The notes: generated by a model not told the origin, from the sequence alone. DNA of 64,000 nucleotides from Kitasatospora sp. DSM 101779 (GCF_025655475.1 NZ_JAHTIK010000001.1:405023-469022), one strand, 5' to 3'. Counted from the stretch's first letter, positions 39,834-48,073 are shown. A program made the numbers and translations.

Positions 39834-40106
39834 ATGGCGAAGCAGACCAACATCAGGCTGGACGACCAGATCCGCGCGGCGGCGGAGGAGCGGGCCAAGC
39901 GGCGCGGGCTGAGCCTGCAGGGCTACGTCGCCGACCTGATCGAGCAGGACGTCAACGAGTCCCGGGCGGCCTTCCTGGCCGGGGCGCAGGCGTTCCTCGC
40001 CGCGTACGCCGACGCCTTCGAGGAGGAGTTCGGCGAGGACCGCTACCCCGGTGAGCCCGGCCGGGCCGCGCGCGGCCCGCACGAGGTGCCGGGGTACGCC
40101 GCGTGA
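39834..40106 (+). CDS. Ribbon-helix-helix antitoxin
   Basis: A 90-residue antitoxin. The N-terminal NIRLDDQIRAAAEERAKRRG followed by LSLQGYVADLIEQD is an Arc/MetJ-like ribbon-helix-helix, the DNA-binding half. The acidic middle (AYADAFEEEFGEDRYPGEPG) and flexible tail should bind and neutralise the toxin. The ATG at 39834 suits a leaderless or short-leader message; ATG 39825 is an alternative. It overlaps the toxin start by GTGA, so the two are coupled. The twin GCTAGC sites upstream are its probable operators. Confidence 0.85.
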   Translation: MAKQTNIRLDDQIRAAAEERAKRRGLSLQGYVADLIEQDVNESRAAFLAGAQAFLAAYADAFEEEFGEDRYPGEPGRAARGPHEVPGYAA

Positions 40107-40468
40107 ACCTCAGGGTCGACCTCGCCTGGATCCTGGCCCTGGCGCAGGAGATCCCCGGCGACCCGCAGGTCGTGGACTACGGCGTGCCGATCGCCGCGGA
40201 GGCCCGGCATCGCGCCGAGGTCCTCGCCCACGAGGTCTACCCGGAGCCGCACCACAAGGCGGCCGCGCTGCTGTGCGAACTCGCACGCAATCCCTGCCTG
40301 GAGGTGCGCAACCTGCTGTACGCGGCCACCGTCACCGCGGCCTACCTGTCCGCGTGCCACCTGCCGGTGAAGCCCGGGCTCGACACCGTGCTGCCGCTGG
40401 CCCGGGAGGCCCGTGAGGGGCTGCCGGTCCGCGAGGTCGCCGCACGGCTCAGGACCTGGACCGCCTGA
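40103..40468 (+). CDS. Fic/Doc-related toxin of a type II toxin-antitoxin pair
   Basis: A 121-residue all-helical protein opening LRVDLAWILALAQEIPGDPQ and continuing VVDYGVPIAAEARHRAEV, the wording of short actinobacterial proteins annotated as Fic-family toxin components. A middle CELARNPCLEVRNLLYAATV occupies the place of the Fic active-site region, but the full HPFxxGNGR motif is absent, so the AMPylating or Doc-like phosphorylating activity cannot be assumed. The GTG start at 40103 overlaps the antitoxin stop. Assignment as toxin rests on the gene pair and the sequence resemblance. Confidence 0.7.
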   Translation: MNLRVDLAWILALAQEIPGDPQVVDYGVPIAAEARHRAEVLAHEVYPEPHHKAAALLCELARNPCLEVRNLLYAATVTAAYLSACHLPVKPGLDTVLPLAREAREGLPVREVAARLRTWTA

Positions 40469-40534
40469 CGTCCGGCACGCGCCGCCCGCCGGCCCGGGAG
40501 ATCCCGTCCGGCGGGCGCGTCGACGCGGCACGGA

Positions 40535-40975
40535 TCAGTGCCAGTTGCTGATCCGGACGTCGCGCGGGGCCGGGTCGCCCTCGCCGGTCTCCAGCACCTT
40601 CTTGAGGCTCATCAGGAAGGTCGCCCACTTGGTGCTGCAGTGGTACATGAACTCGACCGGCTCCCGCCAGCCCTGGTGCCGGAACAGGACGACGGTGAAG
40701 TCGCCCTCCTGCTCGAGTTCGAAGCGGACCTGCGTGCCGATCCACTCCTCGGGGCCGTCGACGACCTCCCAGACCACCCGCTCGGCGGGCTTCGCCTCCA
40801 GGACCTTCATGTCGAATCCGCCGGGCAGGAAGCGGAACCGGATCACTCCGCCGACCTCGCTGTCGCCGGCGGTGTCCTCCGTCCACCAGCTCGCCAGCCC
40901 GTCGATCGTGGTGAGGGCCGTGTAGACGGCGTCGGGGGACGACGTGACGCCGATCCTGTGCAGGATGTCGGGCAT
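40535..40975 (-). CDS. SRPBCC (AHSA1-like) protein
   Basis: A 146-residue START-like fold: HRIGVTSSPDAVYTALTTID, GLASWWTEDT, FRFLPGGFDMKVLEAKPAER, VVWEVVDGPEEWIGTQVRFE, ending MSLKKVLETGEGDPAP. These proteins form a hydrophobic pocket and bind lipids or aromatic metabolites; AHSA1-type members are common beside ArsR regulators. It is alone here, separated from the ArsR/SRPBCC operon by about 90 bp and in the same direction, so it could be that operon's third gene. The ATG at 40975 follows AGAGGTG. Confidence 0.88.
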   Translation of the reverse strand: MPDILHRIGVTSSPDAVYTALTTIDGLASWWTEDTAGDSEVGGVIRFRFLPGGFDMKVLEAKPAERVVWEVVDGPEEWIGTQVRFELEQEGDFTVVLFRHQGWREPVEFMYHCSTKWATFLMSLKKVLETGEGDPAPRDVRISNWH

Positions 40976-41065
40976 GTCGACACCTCTCTTCGGTGCGGGC
41001 GCCCGGTGTCCGGGCGCGATCGGTCTGCGCCGCCGCGGTCGGGCAGCGCCTCTCGGGCGAGCGGG

Positions 41066-41404
41066 TCAGCCCTCCTGGCTGCGGTGGATGGCTTCGGCGA
41101 TCCGCTTGATCCGGTTGAGCCGGGCGTCCCAGGCGGCCCCGACCGAGGACAGCTGGGCGACCGCGCGGGCGAGTTGGGCCTCGTCCACCTCGTAGCGGCG
41201 CTCCCGCCCGGACGGGGTGGCGTGGACCAGGCCGACCCGGTCGAGCACGCCGAGGTGCTTGGCGACGGCCTGCCGGGTGACGGGCAGCCGACCACTCAGC
41301 GTGGTCGCCGTGCCACCGCCCTCGGTGAGCAGCAGGTCGAGCATGCGCCGGCGTATCGGGTCGCCGACCGCCGACCAGAGCTCGTCGTCGATGACGGCGC
41401 TCAT
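41066..41404 (-). CDS. ArsR family winged-helix regulator
   Basis: A 112-residue ArsR/SmtB-type repressor with its HTH at AVGDPIRRRMLDLLLTEGGG, then LPVTRQAVAKHLGVLDRVGL and the wing GLVHATPSGRERRYEVDEAQ. No metal-binding Cys is present, which fits the non-metal group that pairs with SRPBCC/AHSA1 proteins. Its ATG overlaps the stop of the upstream SRPBCC gene (ATGA). Two identical palindromes in front of the operon are its likely binding sites. Confidence 0.92.
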   Translation of the reverse strand: MSAVIDDELWSAVGDPIRRRMLDLLLTEGGGTATTLSGRLPVTRQAVAKHLGVLDRVGLVHATPSGRERRYEVDEAQLARAVAQLSSVGAAWDARLNRIKRIAEAIHRSQEG

Positions 41405-41868
41405 GGCGTGGACACCAGCCGGTCGAGGTAGCCGACCAGACGCGGCAGGAAGTAGGTCCAGCCGTTGTCGTGGTCGCGGTAGGCCTCCTCCAGCACGGCC
41501 GCCTCCCAGCCCCTCTCCCGAAAGCCCGTCTCGCTGAAGCGCAGCAGCGTACCCGCGCCGGAGGGCACCAGGTCGAAGGTGACCAGCAGGGAGTTGCCGG
41601 GCGCGGCGGCCTCCGGACCGTCGTACACCCACCGGAAGGAGAACCGCCGGGGCGGGTCGGCCTCCACCACGGTGATCGGCTCGACCTTGGCGTCCGGCGC
41701 GGAGCTGTCGCCGAAGGTGATGACGCCGGTCCCGCCGGGCACCGGCTTCAGCTCGGCCTCGTCCGGCCACCACTCCCGCAGGTGTTCGGGGGTGCTGATG
41801 ACCTCGTAGACCACCTCGGGCGGGGCATCGACCCGGATCTCCCGCTCGATGCTGCCGTACTCCTCCAT
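41401..41868 (-). CDS. SRPBCC (AHSA1-like) protein, first gene of ArsR operon
   Basis: A 155-residue START-like protein: SIEREIRVDAPPEVVYEVIS, TPEHLREWWPDEAELKPVPG, FSFRWVYDGPEAAAPGNSLL, and the closing helix GWEAAVLEEAYRDHDNGWTYFLP truncated near VGYLDRL. It belongs to the same family as the gene at 40535 but to a different branch. Translationally coupled to the ArsR gene. The start ATG at 41868 lies 20 bp from the first operator palindrome. The ligand is unknown. Confidence 0.88.
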   Translation of the reverse strand: MEEYGSIEREIRVDAPPEVVYEVISTPEHLREWWPDEAELKPVPGGTGVITFGDSSAPDAKVEPITVVEADPPRRFSFRWVYDGPEAAAPGNSLLVTFDLVPSGAGTLLRFSETGFRERGWEAAVLEEAYRDHDNGWTYFLPRLVGYLDRLVSTP

Positions 41869-41887
41869 GCCGCCGCTCCATCCATTC

Positions 41888-41947
41888 GCAACCTTTGGTT
41901 GCAGATAACCCTACGACGCCCCCGACCGATACGCAACCATTGGTTGC
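41888..41947. promoter_or_regulatory. Two GCAACC-N3-GGTTGC operators
   Basis: GCAACCTTTGGTTGC (41888-41902) and GCAACCATTGGTTGC (41933-41947) are near-identical perfect inverted repeats with 3-bp centres, 45 bp apart, just upstream of the SRPBCC-ArsR operon. Identity of the arms in both copies makes chance unlikely. Confidence 0.8.
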
Positions 41948-42021
41948 TCAATTGGGATGACCGGGGTCGCGGGCGGCAGCGGCCGGACCCCGGGCGACGG
42001 CCGCCGGGCGGTGGCCGGACC

Positions 42022-42498
42022 TCAGGCGGTGGCCTTGCCGGCCGCGACCAGGGCGGTGAGGGCGGTCCGCTGGACGTACGCCAGCAGGCCGACGGTGATC
42101 GCCGCCATCACCAGGGCCATCAGGACGTGGCCGAGTGCGGAGGTCAGGGCGAGGCCGACGGCGCCGAGCAGGACGTGCATGCCGATCCGCAGGCCCACCA
42201 GGGCGAAGGCCACCTTGCGGGTGCCCTTGCCGCGCCACAGCAGCTTGGCCAGCTTCAGCCGCCTGCGCAGCAGGGTGAGCGAGACGGTGATGTTGACCAC
42301 CGCGAGGACGACCAGGGCGGGCCAGACGGACGGGAAGGCCTTCAGCAGATCGAAGGCGCCGGCGAGGACGCCCTCGAAGCCGAAGAACCAGGCCGGCAGC
42401 CGCATCTCGCCGACCGTGGGCACGACCTCGGCGACAGCGACCTCCTCCGGGCCGCTCGTGAGTTCGGGTGCGGCCGTGTCGGCGCCGGTGCTCTGCAT
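42022..42498 (-). CDS. Hypothetical membrane protein
   Basis: A 158-residue protein with an acidic N-terminal region (ELTSGPEEVAVAEVVPTVGE) and about four membrane segments. These include PSVWPALVVLAVVNITVSLT, then after a basic stretch (LLRRRLKLAKLLWRGKGTRK) LGLRIGMHVLLGAVGLALTS and LMALVMAAITVGLLAYVQRT. I do not recognise the family. GGGGGAC precedes the ATG at 42498. The neighbours are unrelated. Confidence 0.65.
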   Translation of the reverse strand: MQSTGADTAAPELTSGPEEVAVAEVVPTVGEMRLPAWFFGFEGVLAGAFDLLKAFPSVWPALVVLAVVNITVSLTLLRRRLKLAKLLWRGKGTRKVAFALVGLRIGMHVLLGAVGLALTSALGHVLMALVMAAITVGLLAYVQRTALTALVAAGKATA

Positions 42499-42789
42499 GA
42501 AGTCCCCCGTGGTGTCGTCCCGTCGGGACGCGCTCGCCCCGGTGATGATCACCAGTCTCGCAGGGCGGCCCGGTCGCGGGTAGCGACGGTGTGTCAGCAA
42601 AGGGACATGACGGATGTCATGGGCGCCCGCACGGCCACGCCGGCCCGGCGCGGGCGCTTCGCCGAACCGCGGGTCGCGGCCCGGGAGACCGGCGCGACCA
42701 CCCGCCCCGGACGCGCGGCAGGTGCGCCGCGGGTCCGAGCACAGCATCCCGGACCTGCCCCGCACCTGCCGCCGTGAACGGACGGCCGG

Positions 42790-44217
42790 TCAGCTGCCGA
42801 CGGACTCCCGCCGGGGCACGGAGGCGGCGACCGGCGCCGCGGCCGGGGCGCTGCGGCGGGTCGGCACGGCCAGTGCCGCGAGCGCGGCCGCCAGGCAGAA
42901 CACCGACAGCAGGGTGAACCCGTGCGTGTAGCCGGCCTCGTAGGGGCGGCCACCGGGCTGCAGGTGGCCGGTGACCAGACCCGTCATCAGGGCCGCGCCC
43001 ATCGAGCCGCCGATGGTCCGGATGTTGGCGTTCATGCCGGTCGCCGCGCCGGTCTGCGCGGGCGGCACGCTCTGGACGACCAGATTGCTCATCGAGGCGA
43101 AGGCCAGGCCGATGCCGAGCCCGAACACGCCCGCCGCGAGAGCGACGTCCGAGGGCGCGTGGTGCCGGGCGGCGAGCAGCGCGCAGGCGGCGGCGCCGAG
43201 CAGGGCCCCGGTGACGAGCTGCGCCTTGGCCGGGAAGCGTCCGGCCAACCGGCCGCTGAGGAGGCCGGAGACGAACATCGCGACCAGCATCGGCAGCATC
43301 AGCAGCCCGGCGCCGGTGACGCTGGAGCCGAAGCCGTAGCCGGCCGAGGCGGGGGTCTGGACGAAGCCGGGGAGGAAAGCCCAGACGGCGTACATGCCGC
43401 CGCCGAAGAGCAGTGCCGCGGTGTTGGTGGTCCAGACGGCCGGCAGGCGCATCACGCGCATGTCGATCAGCGGGTTCCGGGAACGGGTCTCGCCGACGAT
43501 CCAGAGCGCGAAGAGGACGGCGGCGGCGGCGAGCAGGCCGATCACCGGGGTGGAGCCCCAGCCCCACTTCGCCGCCTGGCTGACGGGCAGCAGCAGGGCC
43601 ACCAGCCAGCCGGAGAGCAGCACGGAGGACAGCCAGTTGACGCTGCCTTCGGTGCGGTGCGGCGACTCGGGGACGTAGCGGTGGGCGAGCAGGGCGGTGG
43701 CGGCGACGACGATGACGGGGAACCAGAACAGCCAGCGGTAGTCCAGCGCACCGACGATCGGGCCGGCCAGGACCATGCCGAGGCCGCTGCCGACGGCGAT
43801 CACTGCGGACAGGTTGCTGATGCCGGCGGGCACCCGGCCCGCGGGGAACTCGTCGCGGATGATGCCGAAGGACAGCGGGAAGAGCGCACCGGCGATGCCC
43901 TGCAGGACACGGGCGACGATCAGCACGGTGATGTTCGGGGCGAGGGCGGCGACCAGGCAGCCGACCAGCAGGGCGACGAGCGCGGCCACCAGGGTGCGCT
44001 TCTTGCCGACCAGGTCGCCGACCCGGCCGAGGATCGGCGTGAAGACGGAGGCGGAGAGCAGGTAGGCGGTCATCACCCAGGTGACCGTGGACTGCGAGGT
44101 GTGCATCTCGGCCTGGACGATCGGCAGCGCGGGCGTGATCAGCGACTGGAGCAGCGCGAACACGCCGGCACCGGTGGCGAGGACGCCGAAGGTGAGGCGA
44201 TGGGACTGGCGGTTCAT
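42790..44217 (-). CDS. MFS drug transporter (EmrB/QacA type)
   Basis: A 475-residue, 14-segment MFS exporter. Motif A is ILGRVGDLVGKKRTLVAALV near residue 61, motif C-like positions include AVIAVGSGLGMVLAGPIVGA near 140, and NANIRTIGGSMGAALMTGLV marks the second half. It should expel hydrophobic drugs or an endogenous metabolite in exchange for protons. It is divergent from a TetR gene, with several palindromes between, the standard arrangement of a drug-inducible pump. The ATG at 44217 follows GAGAAGG. Confidence 0.93.
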   Translation of the reverse strand: MNRQSHRLTFGVLATGAGVFALLQSLITPALPIVQAEMHTSQSTVTWVMTAYLLSASVFTPILGRVGDLVGKKRTLVAALVALLVGCLVAALAPNITVLIVARVLQGIAGALFPLSFGIIRDEFPAGRVPAGISNLSAVIAVGSGLGMVLAGPIVGALDYRWLFWFPVIVVAATALLAHRYVPESPHRTEGSVNWLSSVLLSGWLVALLLPVSQAAKWGWGSTPVIGLLAAAAVLFALWIVGETRSRNPLIDMRVMRLPAVWTTNTAALLFGGGMYAVWAFLPGFVQTPASAGYGFGSSVTGAGLLMLPMLVAMFVSGLLSGRLAGRFPAKAQLVTGALLGAAACALLAARHHAPSDVALAAGVFGLGIGLAFASMSNLVVQSVPPAQTGAATGMNANIRTIGGSMGAALMTGLVTGHLQPGGRPYEAGYTHGFTLLSVFCLAAALAALAVPTRRSAPAAAPVAASVPRRESVGS

Positions 44218-44383
44218 CGAACCTTCTCGGGACTCGGGGACTCGGAAGTCGTGGCACGGGACCGACGGGGAGGCGCCGGCGGGTACGGACGTGCGGAGTA
44301 CGCGGCGTGAGGGCAGCAGGGCACCCGGCCGCTCGGGCCGTTCCGACACGGGACGGCGCTCGGGAGCGGGCAGGACCGGGACT

Positions 44384-44402
44384 GGTCACCCGGCGGGTGA
44401 CC
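44384..44402 (-). promoter_or_regulatory. Perfect 8-bp hairpin in the MFS leader
   Basis: GGTCACCC-GGC-GGGTGACC lies between the tetR-side promoter and the MFS start. If transcribed it forms a hairpin in a leader of about 170 nt; it could also be an additional operator. Nothing else is recognisable in 44218-44471. Confidence 0.45.
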
Positions 44403-44471
44403 GGCAGGGCACGGGACGGAGGACGGCCGGCCGTTACGGCAGGCCGAAGCGGAGGCCCCGGTGCTAAAGTC

Positions 44472-44507
44472 GAGGCATGCCTCCACATTAGCGGAGGTGC
44501 CCCTCCG
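44472..44507. promoter_or_regulatory. Operators between MFS pump and TetR
   Basis: GAGGCATGCCTC (44472-44483) is a perfect 12-bp palindrome. CGGAGG-TGCC-CCTCCG (44492-44507) is a second perfect inverted repeat with the same GGAGG/CCTCC half site. The AT-rich ACATTAG between them probably belongs to a promoter. The shared half sites suggest one repressor binding twice. Confidence 0.7.
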
Positions 44508-44537
44508 GTTCAATCCCGGCGTCGAAACGAGGTCACC

Positions 44538-45116
44538 GTGCCGGACCAGATCGTGGTGAGCGAGTTCCTCGCCGCCCAGCGCCCGCGCCGCGCCGACGCC
44601 GCGCGGAACTTCGACGCGCTGCTCGTCGCCGCCCGCGAGGCCTTCGCCGAGCACGGCGCCGACGCCTCCCTGGAGGACATCGCCCGCCGCGCCGGGGTCG
44701 GCATCGGCACCCTCTACCGCAACTTCCCCACCCGCCGGCACCTCTTCGAGGCGGTGTACGCCAACGAGGTCGACGACCTCGGACGGGTCGCCGCCGAAGT
44801 CTCCGGCGAACCGCCGTGGGAGGCCCTCGCCGCCTGGCTGCGCCGCTTCGTCGACTACGCCATGACCAAGCGCGCGATCCGCGAAGCACTGGAGGGCGAG
44901 GAGACCGACGTCTTCCTGGCCTGCCGCCAGTCCATGTACGACGCCGGCACGCCCCTGCTGCTTCGGGCCCAGGAGGCCGGCGAGGTGCGGACGGACATGA
45001 GCATCGACGACCTGCTGCGCCTGGTCTCTGGCATCACCTCGGTGGCCTTCCCCGACGAGGCGCAGCGCGACCGGGTCCTCGGCATCGCCCTGGACGGGGT
45101 CCGCACCAAGGCCTGA
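44538..45116 (+). CDS. TetR family regulator of the adjacent MFS pump
   Basis: A 192-residue TetR protein with its HTH at residues 20-68 (ALLVAAREAFAEHGADASLE, IARRAGVGIGTLYRNFPTRR). The C-terminal helical domain (WEALAAWLRRFVDYAMTKRA) belongs to the common group with a TetR_C SACE_7040-like pocket. The start is GTG 44538, with GAGG upstream. Its position opposite the MFS gene and the twin palindromes between them make it the pump's repressor. The ligand is unknown. Confidence 0.92.
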   Translation: MPDQIVVSEFLAAQRPRRADAARNFDALLVAAREAFAEHGADASLEDIARRAGVGIGTLYRNFPTRRHLFEAVYANEVDDLGRVAAEVSGEPPWEALAAWLRRFVDYAMTKRAIREALEGEETDVFLACRQSMYDAGTPLLLRAQEAGEVRTDMSIDDLLRLVSGITSVAFPDEAQRDRVLGIALDGVRTKA

Positions 45117-45367
45117 GCCGCACCCGCGCATCGCGGGTCGGCGCCCCGCAGGGTGAAGGATCGGCCGCAGGGCGGGCACCCGTCGGCGCGGGAACAGCCC
45201 GTACGGCGCTCCACCCGCTATCCAGGGTTCATGTCGCTTTCGCACCCCGGCAGACCCCGGCCCGTCCGACGCGCCCCCGCCCGACGGGCCCCGACCCGGC
45301 CGACGGCGACCGAGCGGACGGCGGCGCGACGGACGGGTGCGGCGGCGGCCGGGCGCGGTGGTGCGGC

Positions 45368-46483
45368 ATGCCGGTGAGGCGGCCGGGAGGCGGACGGCCC
45401 GACCGTCGGACGGCGGACGGCGCCGGGGCACCGCACGGTCTGCGGCGCCTCTCCGACTACGCGTGGCGGCTGCTGGTGGTCGCGGCGGCCGCGTACGTGG
45501 TGCTGATGGTGCTGGGGAAGTTCCACCTGATCACCCTGGCCGGGTTCCTCGCGCTGGTGATCACCTCGGTCGTCCGGCCCCTGGTCGACCTGTTCGCCCG
45601 GGGCCTCCCCCGCCCGCTCGCGGTGCTGACCGGCCTGGCCGTCGCCATCCTGGTGCCGGCCGGGCTGCTGGCGCTGATCGGCGAGACCGTGGCGAACGAC
45701 CTGTCCAGCCTGACCAAGGAGTTCCAAGGCGGCCTGGACCGGCTGGAGAAGGCCCTGGAGGGCTCCCCCTTCCATATCGCCCACCAAACCTTCGACGACC
45801 TCCAGAAGAAGATCGCCGACTTCCTCTCCGCGCACCGCTCGACCCTGATCAGCACCGCCGTCAGCGGCGCCAGCCGGGCGGTCGAAGTGGCGACCGGCGC
45901 GGCGCTGGCGCTCTTCATGTCGGTGTTCTTCCTGCACTCCGGGGAGCGGATGTGGCGGTGGACCGCTGACCTGCTGCCCGCCGCCGCCGGCGACCACCTC
46001 GACCGGGGCGGCCGCGCCGCCTGGCGGACCTTCGCCGGCTACACCCGCGGCATCTTCATCGTCGCGGCCAGCAACGCCGCCATGGTCGGCATCGCGCTCT
46101 TCCTGCTGCGGGTGCCGCTGGCCCTGCCGCTCACCGTGCTGGAGTTCTTCGCCTCCTTCGTCCCACTGGTCGGCTCGCCGATCGCCATGCTGGTCGCCTC
46201 CCTGGTGGCGCTGGCGGCCCGCGGCCCGGTGATCGCGATCGTGGTGCTGCTGCTGATCGTGGTGATCGGCCAGATCGAGGGCCATCTGCTGCACCCGCTG
46301 GTGATGAGCTGGGCGGTCAGCCTGCACCCGGTGGTGGTCGCCGTCTCGGTGCTGGCGGGCAGCATCGCGGCCGGGGTGATCGGCGCGGTGGTCGCCGTCC
46401 CCGCGGTCTCGGTGGTCTGGTCGGTCTACGCCGAACTCCGCGGCCCGCACGCCACGGCACCGCCACCGAAGGCCGGCCCCTGA
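45368..46483 (+). CDS. AI-2E family transporter
   Basis: A 371-residue membrane protein of the AI-2 exporter superfamily. A cytoplasmic basic leader is followed by eight membrane segments and a soluble loop (residues 105-170: LTKEFQGGLDRLEKALEGSP, HIAHQTFDDLQKKIADFLSA). The family's later signature region is seen in FAGYTRGIFIVAASNAAMVG and FVPLVGSPIAMLVASLVAL, with GHLLHPLVMSWAVSLHPVVV near the end. Despite the name, most members have no proven substrate; some are Na+/H+ antiporters. ATG 45368 has a weak ribosome binding site. The 250 bp upstream hold no gene, only a small hairpin (45122-45138). Confidence 0.88.
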   Translation: MPVRRPGGGRPDRRTADGAGAPHGLRRLSDYAWRLLVVAAAAYVVLMVLGKFHLITLAGFLALVITSVVRPLVDLFARGLPRPLAVLTGLAVAILVPAGLLALIGETVANDLSSLTKEFQGGLDRLEKALEGSPFHIAHQTFDDLQKKIADFLSAHRSTLISTAVSGASRAVEVATGAALALFMSVFFLHSGERMWRWTADLLPAAAGDHLDRGGRAAWRTFAGYTRGIFIVAASNAAMVGIALFLLRVPLALPLTVLEFFASFVPLVGSPIAMLVASLVALAARGPVIAIVVLLLIVVIGQIEGHLLHPLVMSWAVSLHPVVVAVSVLAGSIAAGVIGAVVAVPAVSVVWSVYAELRGPHATAPPPKAGP

Positions 46484-46561
46484 CGCCCGGCCTCCCGCCG
46501 GGGTACGCCTTCAGACATGCAGGGGGTGCCCACCCCGGGCACGCGGCTGGCCATGCACCTT

Positions 46562-47020
46562 TCACCCCACGCCCCGGCCGCCGTCCGCCTGCGCGCGCTC
46601 GGCGAAGACCTGCAGGGCGATCCGATAGCTGTCGAACGCCCGGGCCGCACCGGCGTATGCCTCCAGGTGGACGAAGACCTCCACGATCTCCTCCGGGGTG
46701 ACGCCGCTGTTGAGCGCGATGCGTAGCTGTCCGCGCAGCGGTTCGAGCGTCCCCAGGGTCGCGGCGATCGTCACGGAGACCAGGGCCCGCGTGCGGGTGT
46801 CGAGGACGCCCGTCCGCGGCCAGGAGTCGCCGAAGGTGTGGACCGTGGCGAGCCGCTTGAAGTCGGCGCCGTTCGCGGGCTCACCGGGGCCGCGGTCCAG
46901 GAACTGCTCCAGCCGCATTCCGAGCAGGCGCTCGGCCGTGTCGAGCGCGGCGGCGTACCGCTGCTCCTCCCGCTCCCTCTCCGCCGCGTCCTGCCGCTGC
47001 TCGTCGTCGTGGTCGGCCAT
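46562..47020 (-). CDS. Carboxymuconolactone decarboxylase family protein
   Basis: A 152-residue member of the CMD family, PcaC-like branch. A charged N-terminal helix is followed by FKRLATVHTFGDSWPRTGVL, DTRTRALVSVTIAATLGTLE and LRIALNSGVTPEEIVEVFVH-LEAYAG. The AhpD CxxC redox motif is absent; H in VFVHLEAYAG corresponds to the decarboxylase-type active site. No protocatechuate pathway genes adjoin, so its substrate is uncertain. GGAGGG precedes the ATG at 47020. Confidence 0.88.
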   Translation of the reverse strand: MADHDDEQRQDAAEREREEQRYAAALDTAERLLGMRLEQFLDRGPGEPANGADFKRLATVHTFGDSWPRTGVLDTRTRALVSVTIAATLGTLEPLRGQLRIALNSGVTPEEIVEVFVHLEAYAGAARAFDSYRIALQVFAERAQADGGRGVG

Positions 47021-47289
47021 GACGCCCTCCTTCCGGAGCGCTGCACGGGGCTCCGGGCCTTCGCTGGCAGCCGAGTTGAGACGGCGCTCACGGAACGGAG
47101 CGTGGCGGGGCGTCGACGCGCTGCCGAACCCGGGCCCGTGAGCCGGTGAGGGTGCTCACACGCCCGGGGCCACCACGACGGCGCGTCGTAGACCTCGGCC
47201 ACCCGGACTCCCCGTTCCCGACCGCCGGTGCGTGCCGGACCCGCCGCCCCGGTCGCCGCAGGGCCGACCGGCCCGGAAGCCGGATCTGG

Positions 47290-47551
47290 CGGAGGGCACG
47301 GGGTACCGCCCGGGGGTGTATTCCCGGTCCGCGCTCAGGAGTGTTGCTACGACGGCAGGTCGTATCAGGGGGGTCTTGGCGGTGGCCGCGACGGTCTGGC
47401 AGCTTGGGGCGAGTCGTCAGGCCGCACCGGCACCTGTCCCGCCGGGTGCGGCTCTCCGCCGAGTCCCGCCCTCCGACCCCGTGGCCCCTGTCCGGCCCGG
47501 GGACGTCAGCGGGCGGGACACCGGCCCAACCCGATTGAGGTCCTGTTCTTC
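47290..47551 (+). promoter_or_regulatory. Long structured leader of the transglycosylase gene
   Basis: The gap 47021-47551 holds no convincing gene. Several pairings can be read: TACGAC-GGCAG-GTCGTA (47348-47364), and a long-range GTCCCGCC...GGCGGGAC pair (about 47462-47469 with 47512-47519). CCCGGGGGTGTATTCCCGG (around 47310-47326) recalls one ydaO core block. Streptomyces cell-wall hydrolase genes often carry a ydaO c-di-AMP riboswitch here, but the other conserved ydaO blocks are not clear, so I only propose a structured 5' UTR. Confidence 0.4.
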
Positions 47552-47947
47552 ATGCCCGCTTTTAAGCTTCGCATGCGCACTTCCGCTGTTCTTCTTGCCG
47601 GCGCCGCCGGTGTCACCGCCCTGGGCGCCGGTCTGATGCCGGCCACCGCCTCCGCCGCGACCCAGTCGCCGCAGGCCATCGCCGCGCAGATCGTGCCCGC
47701 GAACCAGCTGGCCTCGTTCAACCAGATCATCAGCCACGAGTCGAGCTGGAACGTCCACGCGACCAACCCGACCTCCGGCGCCTACGGCCTGGGCCAGGCC
47801 CTGCCGGGCTCCAAGATGGCCTCCGCCGGCGCCGACTGGAAGACCAACCCGAAGACCCAGATCAAGTGGGCCTACGACTACATGAACTCCCGCTACGGCA
47901 GCCCGAACGCCGCCTGGTCCTTCTGGCAGACCCACCACTGGTACTGA
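47552..47947 (+). CDS. Secreted lytic transglycosylase (SLT/APF-like domain)
   Basis: A 131-residue secreted cell-wall hydrolase. The signal peptide (basic start, AVLLAGAAGVTALGAGLM core) is cut after ASA near residue 35. The single domain has catalytic E63 in IISHESSWNVHATNPTSGAY, then GLGQALPGSKMASAGADWKT and the closing YDYMNSRYGSPNAAWSFWQT-HHWY. This short form is common in actinobacteria and remodels peptidoglycan in growth or sporulation. The ATG at 47552 has GAGG only at 12 bases distance, so RNA structure may limit translation. Confidence 0.92.
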   Translation: MPAFKLRMRTSAVLLAGAAGVTALGAGLMPATASAATQSPQAIAAQIVPANQLASFNQIISHESSWNVHATNPTSGAYGLGQALPGSKMASAGADWKTNPKTQIKWAYDYMNSRYGSPNAAWSFWQTHHWY

Positions 47948-48040
47948 GCCGACACCTCGGCAACGCACCAGCCCCGTCCGGCACCGCACGACCGTTCCCG
48001 CACCGCCCCGGCGGCCGGACAGGGACCCCCGGGGCACCCC

Positions 48041-48073
48041 AAGGGGGCCCGGCGCACCGCGCCGGGCCCCCTT
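48041..48073 (+). terminator. Perfect 15-bp terminator after the transglycosylase
   Basis: AAGGGGGCCCGGCGC-ACC-GCGCCGGGCCCCCTT is an uninterrupted stem with a 3-nt loop, about 90 bp after the stop codon, also serving the convergent small gene. Confidence 0.8.

Noticed and set aside
47141..47551. Definite ydaO riboswitch
   Set aside because: Only one core-like block is visible; the closing conserved block expected near the 3' side is not recognisable, so I report only a structured leader.
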